Shown: positions 7,970-17,748, counted from the first letter of the stretch. The stretch: DNA of 64,000 nt from Legionella geestiana (GCF_004571195.1 NZ_CP038271.1:806001-870000); one strand, 5' to 3'. Translations and numbers: made by a program. Notes: generated from the letters alone by a model not told the origin.

Positions 7970-9802
7970 ATGTCTGTTTCATTGGCTGAAATTAAAGCAG
8001 TTGTGGACTACCACGCGGTCACGCCACATCTCGCACCTTTGCGTAATGACCTGGCGGCAACGTTTATCAAGGACCTTGGCCGTGGAATCGCCGTCCTCGA
8101 TAATGCCGAATCACCTGCACAAAAACTTGAGGCGCTCAGTCGCATCCGTGCAGCCGTAGACTTTGTGGAAACACGCGAAAACCCCCAAAGAATGGCAGAA
8201 GCTGATGCCTTCCAAAACCTCAAAAACGCATTGTTTATCTACACACAGGCTGAGCTTGAAAAAATCGGCGTACGCTCACTGCACGCCCCTGATAAACCCC
8301 GCTCACCACTTTCAGAAATCATCAGCAACATGTCGCCCTTCAAGGCGAATGCCCTGATGGAAATACTCGCAAGGGGCAATTCTGAAAGCCTTGAGCAAGA
8401 CCTTCGCGCACTCTATGAGGCATCGGATACGACAGCGGAAGCAAAACGGTTTCGTCAATTTTTGGGCACACATGCCGTCGCATTTCTGGGAGGGGAAAAC
8501 TCTCAAAATTTTACAGTGACGCATCAACTGACGGGAGCCAGGCAGGTGTTAAAACTCGAAGACCGCGACAGATCACCGCGGCATGTCGAGCGCCATCTGA
8601 GAGACTATCTCCCGAATTTACTAATCCCGCATTATGCCGAGCGTCAGGTCGAGGGTGCAGTTCCTCTGCGCCTTGGAGACTATGAACGCGCCTCAAGGAC
8701 ACTTATTGCCACTGATTTTATTCACGGCGGCAGCGCACTCCAGCATGCAGAAAAAATGCGCAATGCGGGAAAAGGATTTGAAGCGGCCGCTGATATTGGT
8801 CTGCAAATGTGTGATGCCTTTAAAAACATCCAGAACGCCGGGTGTTTTTTTCCTGACAGTAAACTTTCAAACTGGCTCGTGGATGCGTCAGGACGCCTCA
8901 TCATCGCTGATACCAAGAGCTTTTTATTCACTAATAGCTACGGCAATTATACCCCGGTCACTCCGGGCAATGAGAATTTGCCGGTGCTGCAAACGCATGG
9001 CTTTGGCATCTATGGCCTGCCGGATGATAATATCCCGGCAGAAGCGGCACATGCTGCGTTACTTGGGAGAAATCTTTACACGAGCTTAACCGGCGAATGG
9101 CCGCCCCACCGCGATTTTCAGGAATCCGATTTTTCGCATCCGGCATTTGCAACAGAAAGCGGAGCCGCTTTTAAAACCCTTATTCAGGACTTAACGCACC
9201 CCGTTCCCTCCGAAAGAAAGTCGCTTGATGCGGCACGGGTATCGCTCATGACACTGGGTGCACTACCAGTGCCTTTTCTTGAAGCCGCTGCCCGCCTGAA
9301 CACCCTTAAGGTCGGAGAAAATGACCCCGGCGTTCAGAGCTATCTTGCCGCAAAAGAAGCAGCATGCCGCAATGCGTCTTCACCGGAGGAGAAAGAGGCG
9401 ATTATTGCATCAATGAACAGCCTCTATGATAACCTCAAAAATGGTGCTTTCACTCAAATAACAGGCCTCATCCATCAATTGCGCGAAGATGGGAAATCCA
9501 TATTTTCCATTGGCAGCCTTGATAAGGCTGAGCGCATTACCAACGCCCTTCGCGCCCTTCCTCTTGATGAGCGCGTTAATCCCGCAACCGGTACCAGCCC
9601 TCAGGCAATCGCACTGAAAGAGGCCATCGCATCGCACCGCCATTTCTGGAAGTCTTCACCCAAAGCCGATGCAGAGGGAAAAATTGATGAAAATGCCGCC
9701 TCATCGTCATTTAGAAGCATGAAAAACCAATTAAATGCGATGCGCGAAGAAAGCACGCCCGAAGAGGCGCCGAAACCACCCGCGTCCCCATCTGTCCGCT
9801 AA
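7970..9802 (+). CDS. Kinase-fold protein, candidate secreted effector (610 aa)
   Basis: A second kinase-like protein, divergent from the first. A beta-3-like strand with Lys is at VLKLE (K195). A catalytic-loop-like FPDSKLSNW occurs at residues 294-302, where FPD replaces HRD, and ADTKS at 313-317 stands in the DFG position. A helical N-terminal region (1-165) and helical C-terminal region (430-610) flank the core. The C-terminus is Glu- and Pro-rich with REESTPEEAP, similar to the Glu-rich tails of many Dot/Icm substrates. The ribosome site is weak. The gene's end overlaps the end of murI by 4 bp. It is probably a distant paralog of the neighbouring 878-residue protein. Substrate unknown. 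Confidence 0.6.
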   Translation: MSVSLAEIKAVVDYHAVTPHLAPLRNDLAATFIKDLGRGIAVLDNAESPAQKLEALSRIRAAVDFVETRENPQRMAEADAFQNLKNALFIYTQAELEKIGVRSLHAPDKPRSPLSEIISNMSPFKANALMEILARGNSESLEQDLRALYEASDTTAEAKRFRQFLGTHAVAFLGGENSQNFTVTHQLTGARQVLKLEDRDRSPRHVERHLRDYLPNLLIPHYAERQVEGAVPLRLGDYERASRTLIATDFIHGGSALQHAEKMRNAGKGFEAAADIGLQMCDAFKNIQNAGCFFPDSKLSNWLVDASGRLIIADTKSFLFTNSYGNYTPVTPGNENLPVLQTHGFGIYGLPDDNIPAEAAHAALLGRNLYTSLTGEWPPHRDFQESDFSHPAFATESGAAFKTLIQDLTHPVPSERKSLDAARVSLMTLGALPVPFLEAAARLNTLKVGENDPGVQSYLAAKEAACRNASSPEEKEAIIASMNSLYDNLKNGAFTQITGLIHQLREDGKSIFSIGSLDKAERITNALRALPLDERVNPATGTSPQAIALKEAIASHRHFWKSSPKADAEGKIDENAASSSFRSMKNQLNAMREESTPEEAPKPPASPSVR

Positions 9803-10620
9803 ATCACGGGCTGACAGGCATCCACACATTCAATGCGCGCGGCATCAAGTGGCTCACCAAGGAAAATTTCGCCCACCTGTTGAAAGCGCTTTATGGAGTC
9901 TGTCACCAGATAGTGTACTGTTGCCTCCCCCTGACGATGCGTGAGGAGTCCCTGCTCCTGAAGACAATCGAGAAGCGCGTGAGCGGTCGCCTCGGCAGAG
10001 TCCACGAGTTTTACGCCCGGGGGCAAAAGTGTCGTGAGCAGCTCTCGAAAAACGGGAAAGTGCGTGCAGCCAAGCAGCACCGTGTCTTCGCCATTGTAGG
10101 CATCAAGATAGTGCAATAAGGCTTCGCGTGCGACCGCATTCTGCGTCATACCGTCTTCTGCGAGCGCCACAAGCACGCTGCAGGCACGACCGGTAACCCG
10201 CGCTTTTGGCAGGTGCTCAAGAATGCGGGTATGGTACGCGCGTGATGCGATGGTGGTTTCCGTGGCCAGCACCAGAATTTCAGCGTTTTGAGTCACACGA
10301 GTCGCGGCCAGCGCGCCGGGAGCAACCACGCCAAGCACCGGGATATCCGGCAACATTTGCTGCAGATGTGGGAGGGCTGCTGTCGTTGCCGTGTTGCAGG
10401 CGATAACGAGCGCTTTTATGCGCCGCTCAACAAGCACGCGCGCCATCTGCACGGCATAATGCTGGACCGTATCCGGGCTTTTGGTGCCATAAGGCAGGCG
10501 CGCCGTATCCCCAAGATAAATAAACGACTCCTGAGGAAGTGCCGCACGAAGCGCGCGCAGCACCGTCAGCCCCCCCATGCCGGAATCAAATACTCCAATA
10601 GCCAAATCCGACCGCTCCAT
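9799..10620 (-). CDS. murI: Glutamate racemase
   Basis: About 273 residues. The glutamate racemase signature AIGVFDSGMGGLTVLRAL is near the start, the first catalytic Cys lies in ACNTATTAALP and the second in LLGCTHFPVFRELL. It interconverts L- and D-glutamate to supply D-Glu for peptidoglycan. The frame opens with GTG at 10632, but ATG 10620 fits the family start better and has GGAG upstream. It lies between two putative effector genes and faces the 610-residue protein, so it is an essential gene embedded in accessory DNA. Confidence 0.95.
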   Translation of the reverse strand: MERSDLAIGVFDSGMGGLTVLRALRAALPQESFIYLGDTARLPYGTKSPDTVQHYAVQMARVLVERRIKALVIACNTATTAALPHLQQMLPDIPVLGVVAPGALAATRVTQNAEILVLATETTIASRAYHTRILEHLPKARVTGRACSVLVALAEDGMTQNAVAREALLHYLDAYNGEDTVLLGCTHFPVFRELLTTLLPPGVKLVDSAEATAHALLDCLQEQGLLTHRQGEATVHYLVTDSIKRFQQVGEIFLGEPLDAARIECVDACQPVI

Positions 10621-10660
10621 CCTGCTCTCCACTAAACCGTTTTACGCTTCATGCTGCAAA

Positions 10661-13600
10661 TCACGCGCCAGAACCAGGATTGTTCTTTGCATTCTCGTCT
10701 TTCGCGTCTTCAACAGCCTGAAGAGCGCGCCCGGTAAAGGCTTCAAGCGCTTTTTTAATGCTTTCCTGCCGCTTTGGCGAGCTCATACCCTCTTTATAAG
10801 CCTCATATTTTTCCATGCGCTCGGCATCTTCTGGCTTCATGACCGCTTCAAACTTTTTCTTTGTTGAGGAGAAATAGGAGAACATTCCCATTTCGCTTGA
10901 AGGCTTGAAGGGGCCAACGACTTTAATGGCTTTTTCATCAAATTTTCTGCCAGGCGTATTTTGACCGAGAATACGCAGTGCCGTCCACAGGTACTTCTGT
11001 TCCTCGGCATTACTGCCCTTCAGGTAAAGTGGCCGGTGTTCAGAGGGGGTCCAGTCGATGCTGGCGAGCATTTGCGATGCCATGGTCATGGCAAACTCAA
11101 CACGTGCTTCGTGAAGGGCTTCATCAGTTACCCGCGGACCGGCTTTCGGGAAATGCGTGACCGTCAGGGTTACGTGATTAACGACATCCCCCGTTTGCGG
11201 CATCACGCCGGCTGCAGCGCGCTGCTCTGCGTAGCGCCCCTCAAGACTGGGACTTGCAACGCTTGCAAGTGTGTATTCACGGAGCATCCCATCAGCAAGC
11301 GGTTTGGCTTCCCCAAAGTCAAAAGGACCACTGTTGACGCTCAGGGAGGTCAACGGGGCAGCACCTGGAGGTGCGCCTGCAAGCGTTTTCAATGCCTCCG
11401 GCGAATCTGGAACATCCTTTTCCGTACAGTTGACAAATACCATGGTAGAGCGCTTGCCACTCTCAAGCTCTGCGAGCTGCTGCATGACCCCTTTGCGCTC
11501 CACCGCATTAGAACTGCGCGGGTCTCCGCGAAGGGAGCGCTGCACGCGCTCATAAAAAGCAAGCAGTTGTCGCGCTCGACTCTCACGTGCCTGCACGTCC
11601 TGAAAGAGCTTATTCAACGCCTTTTGCCTGTCGCGTGACATCCCTCCTGCATCCGGCAGACTGTCGCGGATATTTTCGAGCTGCTCAATTTGCAGGCGAA
11701 GATTTGTCACAATGGTGTCGCAATCAGCATCAAGTGTCTCGAAGTGGCTTTGCATGGCACGGGCATTTTCGCGCGCTTTCCCATGAAACACCGGCATAAA
11801 TGCATACGCCGGATGAAACTGGTTAAAATACTGGAGCGGTTTGGCGCTTTTGGCAAAAGCCTCCTGGCGCGTTTGCATCTCCTGAAGCCTTTCGTTCAAT
11901 ACCTGAATTTCTTGTTGATAGTGCGCACCACGGAGTTTTTCGTGCCGCTCATAACGCTTGAAATCTTCAAAGCGCGCGCGTGTCAGCTCGTCTTTCCATG
12001 AAGGTGGAAGTACGCCTTTCCAGGAGGCTTTATCAACCTCTGCATGCAGCTCACTCAGGGTTTTAGCATTTTTGAAAAGCGCGAGCAGGCCGCCATTGGC
12101 ATCCCAGAGTGAACCGGGACCAGTCTTGACATCATCAAGGTCGGCTGTCTTTGGCAGGCCGAGGAAGAAGTCAAGAATGCGCTTATCGAGTTCGGACGTA
12201 CGTGGTTGATGGTAAATATTCCGACCTGCCTGGTTGTAAAGATGCTGTGCATGTATCACCTCACGCTCAACCGCCAGTGCAGCCTTGAAAGCATCGAGAG
12301 TTCCCGGCTGCCCACAGGTGCGATGTAAAGCCGTTGCCGTCGATTCAAATGCGGCATCATCATTCCACATCGCATTATGAATAATATCGTTTACCTGTAC
12401 ACACGTCTGCGAATCTAAACCTAAGCCCAGACTGGCAAGCACGCCTGCAAGCGGCGCGTTATGTATATGGCTTAGCCTGTAAAGACGCAGATTCTCGTCA
12501 CATACGGCATCAATCTCCGCGCTGGTTGCAGCGCTGAACGCCAGGCGCACACGCTTAACATCCTCCGGGAAACGCGCATCCACCAGCGCTTTCAGCGCTT
12601 TTTTATCATCCCAGAACGCCACGCGCTCGGCCTCGGGGATTTTTTCAACCAGTGCCAGAAGCTGCGGACGCGCCGCTGCGCCAAAACGGGAAACACTCTC
12701 AAGGCGCAGGCCATTGAGCCGCTCGCGAGCGAGTGTTTTAAATGTTGCAGTGTCAGCATCGCTAAAGGCATCTACCACCGTGTCAAGCAGCCCAAGCTTT
12801 TTAAGAGCGCCCTTGCGTGCGTCCGTAGAAGTTGCATTGGCAAGCACTTCAAAGTCACGGCTCAGCGGCTCTTTGCTGAGCAAGATTTCAGTCACCTGTA
12901 CGCGAAGCGCGTTTTTTTTGTCATCCGGGAGAGCACTAAGTGCTCTGTTAGATTCCACATCCTCAACGTCAAGGGTATTCGCGAAACGTAAAAGCTTGTC
13001 CTTGTTTTGCTGACGCGCGGCACGCACAGACATCTGGGCAAGCGCTAAACGTGAGAACTCCGGGGATTGTATAACCGCTTCAGGCGCTCCGGGGAAAATT
13101 GCTGTGCGAGCGTTATCAAGCGCATCATCGTCATCGTTATCAGCAAAAACATTCAGCACATCATCAGAGAGGCTGTCTGCATAACGCCAGATACAGGCAT
13201 TCGCCGCCTGCTGGCGCAGGTGGTTTTCGTGAGCGGGTTCGTTGCAATACTGCTGTAAATAACGTTTAAGTTCGGGATTGGTGTTTTCTGGAAACAGTTG
13301 GGAATGGAGAAAGTCGGCATAGGCGCTCGGTCCGAAACCTGTATGCGTTACCAGCGCTTTAACCGCTGACTCCGAAGCCTGCTCCAGAAAACACGTGAGT
13401 GCACGCTGCAGTGCCCGTGTTTTAACGCCCTCAGAAAGCATCGCGCCATCCATCTTCAGCATGCTGGCGGCAGTTTTGCCATCTACCGCTTCAAGTATGC
13501 CTGTTAACAGGGTTTTTCCTTCCGGAGTGTTAAAATCGGCAGTTTCAATTTTTCGAGCGGCAAGCAACGGATTCAAGCGGCGCACAAGTTCCGGGGCTGC

Positions 13601-14722
13601 GCGATGGGTCGCAATGGCCTCCCGCACTGAGAGGCTTGCTGCCCCTGAAAATCCAAGCGAGGGATATTGCTCGAGAGCAGTACGGATGGCTTCCGGGGTA
13701 TCCGCCGTGCGAAGCGCTTCCATGGCCGGCACATCTTGACAGGTTTGCAGCAGCCTTCCAAGAAGCCGCAAAGCCGCCTGTTCGCGCAGAAGCTCAAACG
13801 TTGCCGGGGCTACTACATTGTTTTTAAAATGCCCTGCACTGTCTTCAATCACATCGCCGAGTGTGGTTTTAAACGCATCTACCGTGTTGCAGGCAACCAG
13901 TTGCGAAAGTTGAGCATCATTGATTGGGCATTCGTTCAGGTAGCGCAGGCCTAATTGCTGGTGCAGGTAGCGCTCAGAGTAACCACCATCATTCAGTGCG
14001 TAAATGAGTCCACCCCATTCATTCCGCGTAGCCTGAAGTGCCTGAAAAAAATTCGCCTGGGCAAGCGTTTGATTTCCAATATCAATCACGTCATTGGGCG
14101 ACAATCCCGTTAAAAAATAATGCGCCGCTACTTCCCGCATAACCTCAGGAAATCCCTGTGGGAGTGGGCCTGAATATCCAATGTTTTTGGCCGCTGAAAG
14201 AAACGCTTCCGGGGTTGCTGCACACAGCAGATTATTAACCTCTGCTGGCGTTGCGGCGCGCACTTTAGCAAGCAGCAGGGCATGCTGTGAAAGCTGATGG
14301 AGCTGCCCGAGGGTGGCAGGATGGGGGGTAGCACCCCAGTCTCCCACAACGTCTTTGACGGCTTCATCCGCTAAAAGCTGCGCCAGATTTGCAGGCGTAC
14401 AGGTCGCCATCCGTTCGGTGACTGCGTCATTGCCTGCAAGGCGCTCGCTTGCACGCACAAGTCGGGCGTTATGGTAAAAGTATTGCGGATTGTAGTTCGT
14501 ATCCGCGCCATCGATAAACGCATCCGTATCACCCTGCCCGTTCAAATCAAGACCTGCAATCCCCTGCCAGAAATCCTTGTGGTCGAGTATCGCCTGTCGA
14601 AAGCGGGAAATATCTTCACCGGCCTCAACCAGCGCATCAAGGGCCGCACGGCGCGCCTCGGGTGCTTTAAACTGCTTTTCAGGGCTGTACAGGGCTTGTG
14701 CAAACGTTTGATTCAGGGGCAT
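10661..14722 (-). CDS. Very large helical protein, candidate effector (1353 aa)
   Basis: Not recognised as any named family. It is predicted to be almost wholly alpha-helical, without signal peptide or membrane segments. A short motif of the type ATPxEA followed by a helix recurs irregularly (CTPANLAQLL, ATPAEVNNLL, ATPEAFLSAA, CNTVDAFKTTL, DTPEAIRTAL, TSTDARKGAL), suggesting degenerate helical repeats over the first half. A coiled-coil-like segment lies around residues 950-1080 (QQEIQVLNERLQEMQTRQ and neighbours). The C-terminal 300 residues look more globular. The tail is Lys/Glu-rich and ends in NNPGSGA. ATG 14722 with GGAGG six bases upstream is preferred over GTG 14734. Effector status is inference from size and neighbourhood. 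Confidence 0.65.
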   Translation of the reverse strand: MPLNQTFAQALYSPEKQFKAPEARRAALDALVEAGEDISRFRQAILDHKDFWQGIAGLDLNGQGDTDAFIDGADTNYNPQYFYHNARLVRASERLAGNDAVTERMATCTPANLAQLLADEAVKDVVGDWGATPHPATLGQLHQLSQHALLLAKVRAATPAEVNNLLCAATPEAFLSAAKNIGYSGPLPQGFPEVMREVAAHYFLTGLSPNDVIDIGNQTLAQANFFQALQATRNEWGGLIYALNDGGYSERYLHQQLGLRYLNECPINDAQLSQLVACNTVDAFKTTLGDVIEDSAGHFKNNVVAPATFELLREQAALRLLGRLLQTCQDVPAMEALRTADTPEAIRTALEQYPSLGFSGAASLSVREAIATHRAAPELVRRLNPLLAARKIETADFNTPEGKTLLTGILEAVDGKTAASMLKMDGAMLSEGVKTRALQRALTCFLEQASESAVKALVTHTGFGPSAYADFLHSQLFPENTNPELKRYLQQYCNEPAHENHLRQQAANACIWRYADSLSDDVLNVFADNDDDDALDNARTAIFPGAPEAVIQSPEFSRLALAQMSVRAARQQNKDKLLRFANTLDVEDVESNRALSALPDDKKNALRVQVTEILLSKEPLSRDFEVLANATSTDARKGALKKLGLLDTVVDAFSDADTATFKTLARERLNGLRLESVSRFGAAARPQLLALVEKIPEAERVAFWDDKKALKALVDARFPEDVKRVRLAFSAATSAEIDAVCDENLRLYRLSHIHNAPLAGVLASLGLGLDSQTCVQVNDIIHNAMWNDDAAFESTATALHRTCGQPGTLDAFKAALAVEREVIHAQHLYNQAGRNIYHQPRTSELDKRILDFFLGLPKTADLDDVKTGPGSLWDANGGLLALFKNAKTLSELHAEVDKASWKGVLPPSWKDELTRARFEDFKRYERHEKLRGAHYQQEIQVLNERLQEMQTRQEAFAKSAKPLQYFNQFHPAYAFMPVFHGKARENARAMQSHFETLDADCDTIVTNLRLQIEQLENIRDSLPDAGGMSRDRQKALNKLFQDVQARESRARQLLAFYERVQRSLRGDPRSSNAVERKGVMQQLAELESGKRSTMVFVNCTEKDVPDSPEALKTLAGAPPGAAPLTSLSVNSGPFDFGEAKPLADGMLREYTLASVASPSLEGRYAEQRAAAGVMPQTGDVVNHVTLTVTHFPKAGPRVTDEALHEARVEFAMTMASQMLASIDWTPSEHRPLYLKGSNAEEQKYLWTALRILGQNTPGRKFDEKAIKVVGPFKPSSEMGMFSYFSSTKKKFEAVMKPEDAERMEKYEAYKEGMSSPKRQESIKKALEAFTGRALQAVEDAKDENAKNNPGSGA

Positions 14723-14901
14723 GACGACCTCCACAATACGGTATACAAAGAGTATAGCCGCTCGAAACTTAAGGTAGTATTAGCGTGCAGTATATCAGAG
14801 CGTGTTCGACTATGTACCGGACAATTTTTTGAAGACACGTACGAAGGTGCATCTATCCGGCATTGAAGCGAAGATTTCGGTAACGCAAACGGCTACGATG
14901 C

Positions 14902-16191
14902 TTATCCCAGCAAAAACCGGAAATTTTTCTGGATAATGCTGAGGTCAAAGCGATTGAGGAAAAGGGAAAAACTCATCCAGGCACTGAGTGCTGAGAGGTC
15001 GCGAAACGGCAGTGGGATATACACAGGTGGTACGAGCAGCCCACTCTCCTGAAGCTCGCGCAGCAGCGGCAGATCATCGAGCACCAGCTTTCCTGAAAAA
15101 AGCAGCGGAATACAGTCGAGCCGACGCTCGCTGATGGCAAAACGGATAAAATTGTACAACAGCACAAAACCCTTGGTATAAGCAAGATCTTTGGTAAAAG
15201 GCCCGCCGTCAGGCGTGCTGCCGCGAAAAACGCGTACAGTGTGGTTGTAACTCGTCAGCTCATCCAGTCCACACTCCTGAAAATAGCGGTAAATATCAAG
15301 GAAATTTGCCCCCTGGCGCACTTTCTCAAGGGCTATTACGCGGTTGGTGAGCTTTCGCACACGTCCGGGATTGGAGTTGAAGGTTACCACTTCGGTAATG
15401 ACCGCAAGCCCTTCCTGTATCACGCTCGATGATGGCGAGCCTTTAGAGAGAAAAGAACAATACGGCTGCATCGCGCCGTTCAATGTGGTACCCACATGCA
15501 CCCAGCCCTCGTGCACTTCGAGATAGCGTAAATCCCTGTCGCTGAAAAGGGCGTGCTTGCTAAGCTTGATGTTATCGGCCCCGGCAGAAGCATCAGCCAC
15601 CATATCATCGCTTACCATCACCGTGACCTTGCCCGGATGGTGCTCAAAGAAATGACTGAGGCGTGCCTGCAGAAGATGCTGTGCCTGCTGAGGCGAATGG
15701 CGCTTAACGTCCGCTTCCGACTGCAGTTGAACATCAAGGTCGGTCAGTACGTCAAAAAGCACCGTACCAAGCTCGCTGAGGCGCGGGCCATCAACGTAGA
15801 AAGCATCATCCGGACTGCCATAAAGCTCCATGGCGATTTCAGAAAACATCGGCGTGCCACGCGCCTCGAGCATCTGCACCGAGCGTGCGTATTCTTCGCA
15901 TTGCCGTCGGATAAGGCGCGTGACTGGCGCATACTGGCCAAGCTGATTCTGCGCGTCACGCATTATCAGGCGGAACTCTTCCTGCTTTTCCGCCACGTTA
16001 AACGGCAGGGGTTTGCGCTGGTAATAATCGACATCCACCGCCGGCAGGCGCTTTGCCTTGTGGCGAAAAAAATCCTCACGGACCGATTCATCCCACTTCA
16101 CCATATCCAGAATACGGATATTACGCTGCGCTTCGATAATGCGCGCCGAAAGCTCAGCAATCACTTCACCGCCGTTATCCTCTGCACTCAT
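14902..16191 (-). CDS. QEGLA-motif (DUF1704) putative metallopeptidase
   Basis: 429 residues of the DUF1704 family, often annotated as flavohemoglobin-expression-modulating QEGLA-motif protein. Visible are HEGWVH at residues 227-232 (an HExxxH zinc motif) and IQEGLAVITE at 258-267, whose Glu is the likely third ligand. The family is related to the vertebrate tyrosine carboxypeptidases of the MATCAP type, which use the same HExxxH motif. The bacterial role is not established. The protein is cytoplasmic by sequence. It lies about 180 bp upstream of the large helical protein on the same strand, so the two may be co-transcribed, though the gap is long. The family call is secure; the function is not. 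Confidence 0.82.
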   Translation of the reverse strand: MSAEDNGGEVIAELSARIIEAQRNIRILDMVKWDESVREDFFRHKAKRLPAVDVDYYQRKPLPFNVAEKQEEFRLIMRDAQNQLGQYAPVTRLIRRQCEEYARSVQMLEARGTPMFSEIAMELYGSPDDAFYVDGPRLSELGTVLFDVLTDLDVQLQSEADVKRHSPQQAQHLLQARLSHFFEHHPGKVTVMVSDDMVADASAGADNIKLSKHALFSDRDLRYLEVHEGWVHVGTTLNGAMQPYCSFLSKGSPSSSVIQEGLAVITEVVTFNSNPGRVRKLTNRVIALEKVRQGANFLDIYRYFQECGLDELTSYNHTVRVFRGSTPDGGPFTKDLAYTKGFVLLYNFIRFAISERRLDCIPLLFSGKLVLDDLPLLRELQESGLLVPPVYIPLPFRDLSALSAWMSFSLFLNRFDLSIIQKNFRFLLG

Positions 16192-16208
16192 CCCTTTGTG
16201 CCTCCCGA

Positions 16209-16448
16209 CTATTCCACATCCCGCTCATTCGAGCCTGGGGGTGCGAGATTAACCGGAGCGGGATTCGGCACATCCGGCAAATCATGATAATGACTAACCC
16301 CGACACTCGAAAGCGGTGAGGGCACCACAAGATTCGGCCCGTTTCGGGCTGACAGATACAAAGCTTCACCATTGCTGGCGTATTTTGAGCAGCCACTCAG
16401 TACGGTTGCCAGCGCCAGTACCGCCCATGCTGTTGTTTTTACACTCAC
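16209..16448 (-). CDS. Short BamC-like lipoprotein
   Basis: 79 residues with a lipoprotein signal ending in the lipobox LSGC. The mature part has NGPNLVVPSPLS followed by YHDLPDVPNPAPV, resembling the unstructured N-terminal segment of BamC (NlpB), which binds BamD in the outer-membrane assembly complex. The two globular helix-grip domains of BamC are absent. It starts with GTG at 16448, with GGAG eight bases upstream, 14 bp after dapA. dapA-bamC is the standard gammaproteobacterial order, which supports the assignment. It may be a genuinely minimal BamC or a remnant; the clean ribosome site and intact lipobox favour a functional gene. Confidence 0.6.
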   Translation of the reverse strand: MSVKTTAWAVLALATVLSGCSKYASNGEALYLSARNGPNLVVPSPLSSVGVSHYHDLPDVPNPAPVNLAPPGSNERDVE

Positions 16449-16462
16449 GCCTGTACTCCAGA

Positions 16463-17338
16463 TTAAATCAATTCAAGACCGCGCAGTGCTGCTTCAAGTG
16501 CTGAATGGTGTTCAGCAGAGAGCGGCAGGAGCGGTAAACGCAGGGTATTTTGCATGCGTCCCATTCGGGAAAGCGCCCATTTGGACGGAATGGGATTCGA
16601 CTCGATAAAAAGCAGACGGTGCAGTGGCTCGAGCTGCTCGTTAATACGCAGGCAGGCGGCTTTATCATCCACGAGCGCCGCATCACACATTTTTGCCATC
16701 AGGCGTGGCGCAACGTTGGCCGTCACGGAAATCACCCCTTTGGCACCTGCCAGCATCCATTGCGCGGCGGTCGGGTCATCACCGCTGTAGACATCCAGCC
16801 TGCCCTCGCACGCTCGAAGAATCTGCTGCAGGCGCGGCATTTGGCCGGTGGCCTCCTTGATGCCGACAATGTTCGAAATATCGGCAAGGCGCGCTACCGT
16901 TTCTGGCAGCATGTCACAGGCCGTGCGACTCGGAACATTATAAAGGATAATGGGAATGGCGACATTGGCGGCCACCGCACGATAGTGCTGGTAAAGGCCT
17001 TCCTGCGTGGGTTTGATGTACGCGGGCGTCATAATGAGTGCGGCATGCGCTCCGGCTTCCATGGCTTCCCGTGTCAGCGCGATGCAGTCGCGTGTGGCAT
17101 TGGCCGCAGTGCCTGCAATCACCGGAATGCGCTCGCGCGCCGCTTCCACTACCGTGCGAATCACAAGCAGTTTTTCCGCATGCGAAAGCGTACCTGACTC
17201 ACCGGTCGTGCCTGCGGCAATCAAGCCATGCGTACCGGCATCAAGATGAAACTCAACCAGCTCACGCAAACGCGCAACATCCACCTGGTCATTGTCGTCC
17301 ATTGGCGTTACCAGTGCCACCATGCTGCCATGAAACAT
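16463..17338 (-). CDS. dapA: 4-hydroxy-tetrahydrodipicolinate synthase
   Basis: 291 residues, full family length. Visible are [10 protein letters not shown] at the start, the GTTGESGTL substrate loop, the [10 protein letters not shown] motif with the catalytic Tyr, and the Schiff-base Lys in IVGIKEATG. It condenses pyruvate with aspartate semialdehyde, the first committed step to diaminopimelate and lysine, in the cytoplasm. It is followed on the same strand by the BamC-like lipoprotein gene. Confidence 0.96.
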   Translation of the reverse strand: MFHGSMVALVTPMDDNDQVDVARLRELVEFHLDAGTHGLIAAGTTGESGTLSHAEKLLVIRTVVEAARERIPVIAGTAANATRDCIALTREAMEAGAHAALIMTPAYIKPTQEGLYQHYRAVAANVAIPIILYNVPSRTACDMLPETVARLADISNIVGIKEATGQMPRLQQILRACEGRLDVYSGDDPTAAQWMLAGAKGVISVTANVAPRLMAKMCDAALVDDKAACLRINEQLEPLHRLLFIESNPIPSKWALSRMGRMQNTLRLPLLPLSAEHHSALEAALRGLELI

Positions 17339-17450
17339 GCGATTCCCCGAAAACGTGCAAATTTTTCAAGTCTACCGGGAGGCTCGCGCGAGTACAAGCC
17401 GCAAACCTGGAAAGAGCGGTGTCCGAGCAGCCCTCAAAAGTTCACATAAT

Positions 17451-17480
17451 TTACATAAATCTCATTTTATGTACTATTAT
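17451..17480 (+). promoter_or_regulatory. Possible promoter of the glycine-zipper gene
   Basis: TTACAT at 17451 and TATTAT at 17475, separated by 18 bp, about 40 bp before the start codon in an AT-rich gap. Match is moderate. Confidence 0.4.
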
Positions 17481-17517
17481 CATCAATGATGGACAATAAC
17501 CAGTGAGGACGTTCACC

Positions 17518-17748
17518 ATGAAAACACTTTACAGGATTTTACCTGCCGCAACGCTTGCAACCCTTTTAATGACCGGTTGCACCAATACACAGGTAGGTAC
17601 CGCCACAGGTGCTGCGGCAGGCGCCGGTCTCGGGTATGCCGTAAGCGGTGGCAGTGGCGCGGGCGCGCTGATTGGCGCAGGTGCCGGCGCCCTGATTGGC
17701 AACCAGATTGGCCGAAACCAGGACCGCCGTTATTATCGCCGCTGGTAA
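17518..17748 (+). CDS. Glycine-zipper lipoprotein
   Basis: 76 residues. A lipoprotein signal ends in the lipobox LMTGC. The mature protein is a glycine zipper: repeated GxxxG/AxxxG motifs (GAAAGAGLGYAV, GAGALIGAGAGALIGNQIG) that form tightly packed membrane helices, followed by a basic RRYYRRW tail. The family resembles the OsmB/SlyB/YMGG type of small envelope proteins, with a proposed role in outer-membrane integrity. ATG 17518 is preferred because it places the positive residues and hydrophobic core correctly. A strong terminator follows directly. Confidence 0.85.
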   Translation: MKTLYRILPAATLATLLMTGCTNTQVGTATGAAAGAGLGYAVSGGSGAGALIGAGAGALIGNQIGRNQDRRYYRRW

